The notes under the pieces were generated by a model. The model made no database searches and had not been told where the DNA came from. It saw nothing but the letters and a program-made list of their open reading frames with translations. A DNA stretch of 6,574 bases from JBBKWG01 sp037968835 (GTDB lineage: Bacteria > Pseudomonadota > Alphaproteobacteria > Rhodobacterales > Rhodobacteraceae): assembly GCA_037968835.1 (NCBI GenBank), contig JBBKWG010000251.1:1-6574 (forward strand), written 5' to 3'. A program made the position numbers and the translations under genes. Shown here piece by piece: positions 1 through 5,519 of the stretch (positions within the stretch are counted from its first letter, which is position 1; every line of letters begins with the position of its first letter).

Positions 1-1
1 G

Positions 2-91
2 TGGCGGAGGAGGTGGGATTCGAACCCACGGTACGCTTTCACGCACGCCGGTTTTCAAGACCGGTGCATTCGACCACTCTGCCACTCCTCC
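2..91 (-). tRNA. tRNA-Ser (anticodon UGA)
   Basis: Read on the minus strand this is a 90-nt class II tRNA including an encoded CCA end (plus-strand tgg at 2-4). The 7-bp acceptor stem is GGAGGAG paired with CTCCTCC, followed by a G discriminator. The anticodon stem CCGGT/ACCGG encloses the loop CTTGAAA, which gives anticodon TGA and reads UCA and related Ser codons. A long variable arm (GTGCG...CGTAC with a GAAA-type loop) marks it as a serine tRNA. The T arm is GTGGG-TTCGAAT-CCCAC. It points away from the gene run to its right, so the two diverge across the 92-312 region. I see no convincing promoter for it. Confidence 0.97.
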
Positions 92-159
92 GACAGGGCG
101 CTTCGTAGTCTCGATTTTCGCGTATGAAAAGTGTGTTCCGCAAAATCCCGTGGCGCAAT

Positions 160-190
160 GCAGGCATAGTGACGCCTAAACGTCGCCTGC
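160..190. repeat. Bulged inverted repeat in the leader region
   Basis: GCAGGC (160-165) pairs with GCCTGC (185-190), and inside it GACG (171-174) pairs with CGTC (181-184). This gives a 10-bp hairpin with a 5-nt bulge (ATAGT) on the left arm and a 6-nt loop (CCTAAA). No run of T immediately follows it on either strand, although a tttt lies a few bases to the right on the plus strand. It could be an RNA leader structure or an operator dyad; the sequence alone does not decide. Confidence 0.5.
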
Positions 191-232
191 GCACTTTTCA
201 CCACCGGCAGGAATGGATACACTCGCCCGCAA

Positions 233-251
233 CCGACCCTACTGAGGTCGG
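233..251. repeat. Short perfect inverted repeat in the leader region
   Basis: CCGACC (233-238) and GGTCGG (246-251) form a perfect 6-bp stem with a 7-nt loop. It lies about 60 bases before the start codon of the SPOR lipoprotein gene. It has no following T tract, so it is not a typical intrinsic terminator. Confidence 0.4.
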
Positions 252-298
252 AATAGAAGGCTTCCGGATGAGTTGCCGGACAGGCGGCCGTGGTGCCG

Positions 299-304
299 AA
301 GGAG
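299..304 (+). promoter_or_regulatory. Ribosome-binding site that fixes the start at 313
   Basis: AAGGAG ends 8 bases before the ATG at 313. This strong Shine-Dalgarno sequence, directly upstream of a lipoprotein signal peptide, favours 313 over the upstream in-frame ATG at 124. A second in-frame ATG lies at 322 but is farther from the optimal spacing. Confidence 0.8.
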
Positions 305-312
305 CAGGCAAG

Positions 313-1350
313 ATGTATGCGATGACGCGACGCGCGCTTCCGTTGTCTATTTGGGCAATCCTCGCCCTTGCGGCGTGCGAACAGGGACCCACGACCTCGA
401 CCGCGAACAGCGCGAATGTCGTCGTCCCGCGAGCCACCAGCGAAGTCAAAGACGTTGAGCGGCCGGATATCTTCAGCGCGACCGAACTTGCACTCTGGGA
501 CGGGAGACCGTCGCTTGGTGGCGTCTGGGTGGCACATCCCGATGTGGCCGATCCCGAACGCGTTCTGATCCGAAACACGACCAACGGACAGACGATTTCG
601 GGTGCACTTTTCCGCCGCGAACGCGCCAATCCGGGGCCTCGCATCCAGTTGTCTTCCGACGCGGCCTCGGCCTTGTCCATTCTCGCAGGTCAGCCGACTG
701 AACTCAGTCTGGTGGCTGTCCGTCAGGAAACCATCGAAATTCCCGGAGCTGCTGCACCGGAAACCGTGAATGAGAACGGCGAGGTTGAACCGACCGATAC
801 GCCTGCCGATACGGGCGAGAACGCCAGCGCGGACGCAATTGTTGCGGGGGCCGCCGTCACTGCCGCAGGCAGAGCGGCCGACGGATCCGCAAAGCCAGCG
901 AAACGCCCGTTCTGGCAACGATTCCGCCAGGGTCTGACCAAGAACCCGGAGCCCGGCCCTATCGTCGCAGCCGAAGCGATGACCGTGGATACGGCAAACG
1001 ACGCGTCGGTCCCGGAGGTCGAAACCGATACGCTTGACCCGCTTGTCGGTGCCGCTGCAGCCATCGACACTGCCGAAGCAACCGAAGCGCCCGAGCCGCA
1101 GCCCGCCCCAAATCTTCTGAAGAACCCTTATGTGCAAATCGGCCTGTTCAGCGTTGCCGCGAATGCCGATGCCGCCGCGGTAACTTTGCGGCAAGCCGGA
1201 ATCGTGCCGGAGATTCAGGAACAATCCAACGAAAACGGGGCGTTCTGGCGCGTTCTCGTCGGCCCTCTGACCTCTGCGGACGATCAGGAAGCGCTGTTGG
1301 CGCAGGTCAAAAGCCTTGGATATCGCGATGCCTACCTTACGCCCAACTGA
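313..1350 (+). CDS. SPOR-domain lipoprotein, possibly a divergent RlpA-like protein
   Basis: This 345-aa predicted lipoprotein begins MYAMTRRALP. A hydrophobic stretch (about residues 9-21) ends in a good lipobox, L19-A20-A21-C22, so lipidation at C22 is expected. Residues about 60-138 are compact and conserved-looking: LWDGRPSLGGVWVAHPDV, then RNTTNGQTISGALFRRER, then PGPRIQLSSDAASAL. The second half resembles the double-psi barrel of RlpA (NG..V..R..DRGP followed by hydrophobic-DLS..AA..L). The usual RlpA motifs FHGR.TA.GE and AAH..LP are absent, and the acidic DRGP position reads RERANPGP. Residues about 145-268 are a low-complexity Ala/Glu/Pro/Thr linker with one basic patch (KPAKRPFWQRFRQ). 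Residues about 270-345 form a SPOR repeat (YVQIGLFSVAANADAAAVTL ... FWRVLVGPLTSADDQEALL), a fold that binds denuded septal peptidoglycan. Only 16 bp separate it from the carboxypeptidase gene, an adjacency like rlpA-dacA elsewhere. The lipoprotein and SPOR calls are solid; RlpA descent and any enzymatic activity are inference. Confidence 0.85.
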   Translation: MYAMTRRALPLSIWAILALAACEQGPTTSTANSANVVVPRATSEVKDVERPDIFSATELALWDGRPSLGGVWVAHPDVADPERVLIRNTTNGQTISGALFRRERANPGPRIQLSSDAASALSILAGQPTELSLVAVRQETIEIPGAAAPETVNENGEVEPTDTPADTGENASADAIVAGAAVTAAGRAADGSAKPAKRPFWQRFRQGLTKNPEPGPIVAAEAMTVDTANDASVPEVETDTLDPLVGAAAAIDTAEATEAPEPQPAPNLLKNPYVQIGLFSVAANADAAAVTLRQAGIVPEIQEQSNENGAFWRVLVGPLTSADDQEALLAQVKSLGYRDAYLTPN

Positions 1351-1366
1351 AAATCGGAGAGCTGAC

Positions 1367-2542
1367 ATGCTACATCGCTTAGCCGCGCTTTGTGTCCTGA
1401 TCTTCGCCGCCGCATGCACCGTTGCACCGCAACCCGTGCAGGCGGCCTATGAGACACAAGCAACCGCCGCCTATCTTTACGATGTGAAGACCGGAACCGT
1501 GCTGTTTGAGAAAAACGCCGACACTCCGCTCCCCCCGGCATCCATGTCGAAACTTATGACGCTCAACATGCTGTTCGAGGCTCTTCGCGACGGTCGCGTG
1601 ACGCTTGAGACCACATTCGGCGTATCGACACGGGCCCGCCTGATGGGCGGATCGACGATGTTTCTGGATGAAACGGACAGACCGACCGTCGAAGACCTGA
1701 TCAAGGGGATTGTCGTCCAGTCCGGCAACGATGCCTGCGTCGTCGTGGCCGAAGGCCTTGCCGGGACAGAAGATGCGTTCGCTCGCCAGATGAACGAGCG
1801 CGGACCCGAGATTGGTCTCACCGGCTCGACGTTTTCAAATGCGTCGGGCTGGCCGGACCCCAATCACCGTATGAGCACGCGCGATCTTGGCGTTATCGCC
1901 ACGCGTCTTATCGTCGAGTTTCCAGAATACTACGGGTATTTCGCACTTGAAGAGTTCGATTTCGACGGTCGCTCGCCGTCCAACCGGTTCAACCGCAATC
2001 CGGTGCTTGGTTTGGGCCTTGGCGCAGATGGTCTGAAGACGGGACACACCGAGGAAGCCGGTTATGGCATGGTCGGATCGGCTGTTCAGGGAGGCCGTCG
2101 CGTCGTCTTCGTTTTCTCGGGGCTGACCAGTCAGGCCGACCGCCGTCAGGAAGCCGAAGCGATGATCAACTGGGGTTTCCGTCAATTTCTGTCACGCGAT
2201 GTGGCGAGCGCAGGCGACAAGATCGCTGAAGCCCCGGTATGGCTCGGCGATCACCAGCAACTTAACCTTGTGGCACGCGACAACATCACCTTGCTTATCC
2301 CGGCGACCAGTCAGGATTCGGTTGAAACCCGTGTGGTTTACCGCAGCCCGCTGGAGGCACCGATCACCGAGGGTGATTCCGTTGCCGAACTCGTGGTCAC
2401 GGCGCAGGACATGCCCGAACGCCGCATTCCGCTCGTTTCGGATCGAACCGTCGTCTACGGAGGCTTTCTTCCACGTGTCCGCGCGTCCGTCAGCGTCCTG
2501 TTTGACAAGGCCATGGGACAGGTGCAGACGCTCATGGAATGA
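1367..2542 (+). CDS. dacA: D-alanyl-D-alanine carboxypeptidase (PBP5/6 type, peptidase family S11)
   Basis: This 391-aa serine DD-carboxypeptidase removes the terminal D-Ala from peptidoglycan pentapeptides in the periplasm, which limits cross-linking. All three active-site motifs are present: S59-M-S-K62 (SxxK, nucleophile Ser59), S119-G-N121 (SxN) and K224-T-G226. The catalytic domain spans roughly residues 28-260. A PBP5-type C-terminal beta domain covers about 275-372, and a terminal amphipathic stretch (VRASVSVLFDKAMGQVQTLM) probably attaches to the inner membrane. The N terminus is an export signal. Cleavage after VQA at residue 26 is likely, but AAAC at 14-17 resembles a poor lipobox. 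ATG 1367 is chosen because GGAG at 1356-1359 sits 7 bases upstream and the protein then begins with the signal peptide; an in-frame ATG at 1316 would lie inside the preceding gene. The stop overlaps the tmk start. The symbol follows the rlpA-dacA-like context; dacC or dacF would also be reasonable. Confidence 0.95.
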   Translation: MLHRLAALCVLIFAAACTVAPQPVQAAYETQATAAYLYDVKTGTVLFEKNADTPLPPASMSKLMTLNMLFEALRDGRVTLETTFGVSTRARLMGGSTMFLDETDRPTVEDLIKGIVVQSGNDACVVVAEGLAGTEDAFARQMNERGPEIGLTGSTFSNASGWPDPNHRMSTRDLGVIATRLIVEFPEYYGYFALEEFDFDGRSPSNRFNRNPVLGLGLGADGLKTGHTEEAGYGMVGSAVQGGRRVVFVFSGLTSQADRRQEAEAMINWGFRQFLSRDVASAGDKIAEAPVWLGDHQQLNLVARDNITLLIPATSQDSVETRVVYRSPLEAPITEGDSVAELVVTAQDMPERRIPLVSDRTVVYGGFLPRVRASVSVLFDKAMGQVQTLME

Positions 2543-3159
2543 GCCAGGGGCGTTTCATTACATTTGAAGGAATTGACGGGTCCGGGAAATCCACTCAGGC
2601 CCGTTTGTTTTCCGACACGCTGACTGCTCGCGGCGTTGAGACGCTTTTGACCCGCGAACCGGGCGGATCCCCGGGTGCCGAGGAAATCCGCCGCCTGCTC
2701 GTTGAAGGCGACCCCGACCGGTGGTCGCCGGAAACCGAAATCCTTCTGTTCACTGCCGCTCGGCGCGACCATCTGGACCGGACCATTCTGCCCGCGCTCA
2801 GCCGTGGAACAACTGTTGTTTCGGACCGTTTTGCAGATTCGACTCGTGTCTACCAGGGTGCCGCGCGTGGCGACCTGCGGGTTTTGGTCGACAAATTGCA
2901 TGACGCAATAATCGGAATCGAACCCGACCTGACTTTCGTGATCGACATGGACCCCGACCTTGCCCTGACCCGCGGCCTTGCGCGCAGTTCCGGGGAAGAC
3001 CGGTTCGAGGATATGGGCGCGCAATTTCAACACCGGCTGCGTCAGGGCTTTCTGGCGCTGGCCGAGGAATACCCCGATCGCTGCCGGCTGATTGACGGAA
3101 ATCGCCCGGTCGAGGCAGTCGCAACCGAAATCGCCGCCCTTGGAGCGGAATGCACATGA
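2539..3159 (+). CDS. tmk: Thymidylate kinase (dTMP kinase)
   Basis: This 206-aa cytoplasmic enzyme phosphorylates dTMP to dTDP with ATP, the step that commits thymidylate to dTTP synthesis. The P-loop is G11-IDGSGKS-T19. The TREPGG motif (38-43) and the DRF..S motif (D96-R97-F98 with S101) bind the nucleotide monophosphate. The LID region, around TRGLARSSGEDRFE (144-157), carries the basic residues, and the P-loop has no Arg. This is the bacterial type II arrangement seen in the E. coli enzyme. The length is normal for the family. The start ATG overlaps the stop of the carboxypeptidase gene (ATGA, 2539-2542) and no good Shine-Dalgarno sequence lies before it, so translation probably depends on coupling. 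Its own end overlaps the holB start in the same way. The tmk-holB pair is widespread in bacteria. Confidence 0.98.
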   Translation: MSQGRFITFEGIDGSGKSTQARLFSDTLTARGVETLLTREPGGSPGAEEIRRLLVEGDPDRWSPETEILLFTAARRDHLDRTILPALSRGTTVVSDRFADSTRVYQGAARGDLRVLVDKLHDAIIGIEPDLTFVIDMDPDLALTRGLARSSGEDRFEDMGAQFQHRLRQGFLALAEEYPDRCRLIDGNRPVEAVATEIAALGAECT

Positions 3160-4271
3160 CCGACGAGGCGCTCCCCCAAGCCGATTGCGCAGTTGGCGCG
3201 CCGCATCCCCGCGAGTCCCGTCAACTGTTCGGGCAGTCCGAGGCCGAGTCCCAGGTTCTTGCGGCGCTTGCCGGGGGCCGCATGCATCACGCCTGGCTTC
3301 TGACCGGTCCGCGGGGCGTCGGCAAGGCAACGCTTGCATGGCGCATTGCCCGCTATCTTATCGCAACTCCGCCCGTCGCACCGGACGCCAGCCTGTTCGC
3401 AGACGCGCCGCCCTCGGCAAGCAGTCTCGACATTCCCGACGATCACCCCGTCGCGCGCCGTGTCGCTGCCCTTTCAGACCCCGGACTTCTGCTGATCCGG
3501 CGGACATTCGATGCTGACAAGAAGAAGTTCAAATCGCAGATCGCTGTCGACGATGTGCGACGGCTGAACGGGTTTTTCGGGCTGAGTTCGACTGACGGCG
3601 GTCGCCGGGTGGTGATTGTCGACAGCGCCGACGAGATGAACACATCCGCCGCGAATGCCCTTCTGAAAGTGTTGGAGGAACCGCCAAAGGGTGCGGTCCT
3701 TCTCTTGGTCAGTCACCACCCTGCCCGCCTGTTGCCGACGATTCGATCACGGTGCCGCGAAGTCCGGTTGTCGACCCTCGATGCCGACGCGGTGAGCGCC
3801 GCGCTGACCCAAGCTGGTGCCGATGTCACCGATCCCGAGGTCATCGCCGCTTTGTCGGGCGGTTCCGCGGGCGAAGCGTTGCGCTTGCTGACGAACGACG
3901 GGCCAGAATTATATTCTCGGATCATTTCGCTGATCGGAACGTGCCCCAGTCTCGATCGCCCGGCTGCGCTTGCGCTCGCCGAGAAATCAGCGGCGCGCGG
4001 TGCCGAGGAAAAGCTCGACCTGACGCTGCGCCTTCTCGATCTAGCACTGGTGCGTCTGGCACGCCACGGCGCGGGTATGGACGTCGGACTGGAAGCCGCT
4101 CCCGGCGAACGAAAGATACTGGATCGCCTGTCACCCGATCCGATCTCGGCCCGCAAATGGGCTGATCTTCAGCAAACGCTGGGTGCCAAGGCCGCCCATG
4201 CGCGGGGCGTCAACGTTGATCCGCAAACCCTGATGCTGGATCTCTTTCTCAACGTAAACGCCGCCGCGTAA
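3156..4271 (+). CDS. holB: DNA polymerase III subunit delta' (clamp loader)
   Basis: This 371-aa AAA+ family subunit of the clamp loader helps load the beta clamp at primer-template junctions. The N-terminal region has LFGQSEA (24-30) and HHAWLLTGPRGVGKAT (44-59) with a complete Walker A, G51-PRGVGK-A-T59. A Walker B-like VVIVDSADEM spans 152-161, followed by NALLKVLEEPP (167-177), a sensor-1 region and T195-IRSRC-200 (the SRC motif). Unlike E. coli delta', the region after Walker A has no cysteines: the only two in the protein are C11 and C200, so the zinc module is missing. The C-terminal third (about 255-371) is helical and likely forms the oligomerisation collar. ATG 3156 gives a 4-base ATGA overlap with tmk and a spacing of 10 from GGAG at 3142-3145. 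ATG 3150, two codons earlier, is possible but sits only 4 bases from that site. The gene ends 29 bases before the convergent cyclophilin gene. Confidence 0.95.
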   Translation: MTDEALPQADCAVGAPHPRESRQLFGQSEAESQVLAALAGGRMHHAWLLTGPRGVGKATLAWRIARYLIATPPVAPDASLFADAPPSASSLDIPDDHPVARRVAALSDPGLLLIRRTFDADKKKFKSQIAVDDVRRLNGFFGLSSTDGGRRVVIVDSADEMNTSAANALLKVLEEPPKGAVLLLVSHHPARLLPTIRSRCREVRLSTLDADAVSAALTQAGADVTDPEVIAALSGGSAGEALRLLTNDGPELYSRIISLIGTCPSLDRPAALALAEKSAARGAEEKLDLTLRLLDLALVRLARHGAGMDVGLEAAPGERKILDRLSPDPISARKWADLQQTLGAKAAHARGVNVDPQTLMLDLFLNVNAAA

Positions 4272-4300
4272 AGTTTTGATCGCAGGCGAAAAATCGTAGC

Positions 4301-4870
4301 CTATCGCGCGACCGAGACGTCCGCCATCACATCCGGATTGGCGACGGAACCATTGGCTGAGCCTTCGCCTTTGCGGATCTGATCGACGATATCCATGCCC
4401 TCGACCACGCGACCAACGACCGTGTATTGACCGTTCAGGAAGTGCCCTGCGTCGAACATGATGAAGAACTGGCTGTTCGCTGAATTCGGACTTTGCGACC
4501 GCGCCATGCCGACAACACCCCGATCAAACGGAATATCGCTGAATTCGGCCGGCAAATCCGGACGATCCGATCCACCGGTCCCGGCACTGCTCAGCGCACC
4601 GTCGGCCTTGCCGAACTCGACATCGCCGGTTTGCGCCATGAAGCCGTCGATCACGCGGTGGAAAACCACGTTGTCGTACGCCCCGGCCTCGGCCAGTGCT
4701 GTGATCTGTTCGACATGCGCAGGCGCGACATCGGGAAGCAGGTCGATCACGATCTGTCCGTTCGCCTGGCCGGAAATGTCGATTACAAGGTTGGGACCGG
4801 GGCCATCGACCGCGTCTTGCGCAAATGTCGATGAAGCGACGAATGTTAATGCAATGGCAAGTTTACGCAT
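4301..4870 (-). CDS. Exported (periplasmic) cyclophilin-type peptidyl-prolyl cis-trans isomerase
   Basis: This 189-aa protein catalyses cis-trans isomerisation of Xaa-Pro bonds, most likely in periplasmic protein folding. It begins MRKLAIALTFVASSTFA, a typical short Sec signal peptide with cleavage expected near residue 17. The cyclophilin domain fills about residues 27-189. It shows F70-H71-R72 (catalytic Arg), F77-M78-A-Q80, NSQFFIMF (132-139) and HFLNGQYTVVGRV (143-155). The residue matching Trp121 of human CypA is Phe here, as in other bacterial cyclophilins, and QTGD replaces the common QGGD. The start overlaps the end of the upstream cytoplasmic paralogue by 8 bases. On the minus strand AAGGTGG lies 6 bases before the ATG. 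The two are tandem duplicates placed in different compartments. By location it corresponds to PpiA, but strict orthology is not shown, so no symbol is given. Confidence 0.93.
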   Translation of the reverse strand: MRKLAIALTFVASSTFAQDAVDGPGPNLVIDISGQANGQIVIDLLPDVAPAHVEQITALAEAGAYDNVVFHRVIDGFMAQTGDVEFGKADGALSSAGTGGSDRPDLPAEFSDIPFDRGVVGMARSQSPNSANSQFFIMFDAGHFLNGQYTVVGRVVEGMDIVDQIRKGEGSANGSVANPDVMADVSVAR

Positions 4871-5369
4871 CGGAGGCCACCTTCACGCTCAGCATCCGGT
4901 CAGGGTTCATAGGAGGCTCGCCGCGCGCGATGGCGTCGACATGCTCCATGCCGCTGACGACCCGGCCATAGACGGTGTATTGACCGTTCAGGAAGTGGTT
5001 GTCGCCGAAATTGATGAAGAACTGGCTATTGGCGGAATCGGGGCTGGCCGATCGCGCTGCGCCCAAAGTGCCCCGGTCATGCGGGAGCTTGCTGAATTCG
5101 GCAGGCACGTCGGTGCGGTCGGAACTTCCAGTGCCGGCGCGGCGCAGGTTGAAGCCATCCTCGAAATCGCCGTGCTCGACGTCGCCGGTCTGAGCCATGA
5201 AACCGTCGATGACGCGGTGAAAGACCACGTTGTCGTATTCGCCCGCGCGTGCCAGTTCTTTCATCCGCTCACAATGCGCCGGCGCGATGTCCGGCAGCAA
5301 CTCGATTGCCACCGTGCCGTCCTTCAATTCAATCAGCACAGTGTTCTCTGGATCTTTGTAATCGGCCAT
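4863..5369 (-). CDS. ppiB: Cytoplasmic cyclophilin-type peptidyl-prolyl cis-trans isomerase
   Basis: This 168-aa single-domain cyclophilin has no signal peptide, so it is predicted to be cytoplasmic. It begins MADYKDPENTVLIELKDG, and GGAGGG lies 4 bases before that ATG (plus-strand 5374-5379). This is why the start at 5369 is preferred over an in-frame ATG 39 codons upstream, whose extension would cross the intergenic region. Active-site features are F50-H51-R52 (catalytic Arg), F57-M58-A-Q60, NSQFFINF (114-121) and HFLNGQYTVYGRV (125-137). A Phe takes the place of CypA Trp121, so weak cyclosporin binding would be expected. It is the first gene of a two-gene unit with the exported paralogue and diverges from pgk. 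Length and motifs fit PpiB-type enzymes. Confidence 0.94.
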   Translation of the reverse strand: MADYKDPENTVLIELKDGTVAIELLPDIAPAHCERMKELARAGEYDNVVFHRVIDGFMAQTGDVEHGDFEDGFNLRRAGTGSSDRTDVPAEFSKLPHDRGTLGAARSASPDSANSQFFINFGDNHFLNGQYTVYGRVVSGMEHVDAIARGEPPMNPDRMLSVKVASDA

Positions 5370-5519
5370 GCGACCCTCCGTTTTTTCGATGTTCGGCGCG
5401 GACCCTATGCCGCAACGGCTGAAAGGAAAAGTCCTATACGCCCGCGTCGCGGCGATCCGCCAGTTGACGCCGATTTCCAGTCGCATACTTCAGTGACATC
5501 AGTTCAGCCGGAGACAAGA
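5370..5519. promoter_or_regulatory. Divergent intergenic region between the cyclophilin genes and pgk
   Basis: This 150-bp gap must hold promoters for both directions. For pgk there is a TTGACG at 5464-5469 that could serve as a -35 box. The best following -10-like hexamer (CATACT, 5484-5489) is only 14 bases away, so the pair is weak. The pgk ribosome-binding site is GGAG at 5510-5513. On the minus strand GGAGGG (5374-5379) serves ppiB. No clear operator dyad or riboswitch was recognised. Confidence 0.4.

Larger units (their letters stand above)
92..312. other. Intergenic leader between tRNA-Ser and the SPOR lipoprotein gene
   Basis: This is a 221-bp stretch between two divergent genes. An open frame in phase with the downstream gene runs back to an ATG at 124. 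That extension has no ribosome-binding site and would put about 63 charged residues in front of a clear lipoprotein signal peptide, so it is treated as non-coding. The stretch holds two inverted repeats (160-190 and 233-251) and the ribosome-binding site at its right end. It must also carry promoters for both flanking genes, but no -35/-10 pair stands out on either strand. Confidence 0.6.

Noticed and set aside
124..312. In-frame N-terminal extension of the lipoprotein gene from an ATG at 124.
   Set aside because: It has no ribosome-binding site, and it would bury the lipobox behind about 63 polar residues. AAGGAG precedes the ATG at 313.
55..1419. A 454-codon open frame on the minus strand covering the tRNA, the leader and the lipoprotein gene.
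   Set aside because: It runs through the tRNA-Ser gene, is antisense to a clear lipoprotein/SPOR gene, and its Arg/Gly/Cys-rich product shows no recognisable domain. It looks like a GC-rich shadow frame.
2455..3339. A 294-codon minus-strand frame opposite tmk.
   Set aside because: It is antisense to an unmistakable thymidylate kinase and has no recognisable motif.
4272..4300. Possible bidirectional terminator between holB and the exported cyclophilin gene.
   Set aside because: Short T and A runs are present, but I could not build a stem longer than a few pairs around them.
5370..5486. N-terminal extension of the cytoplasmic cyclophilin by 39 codons.
   Set aside because: A strong GGAGGG lies directly before the internal ATG at 5369, the extension has no family resemblance, and it would consume most of the divergent promoter region.
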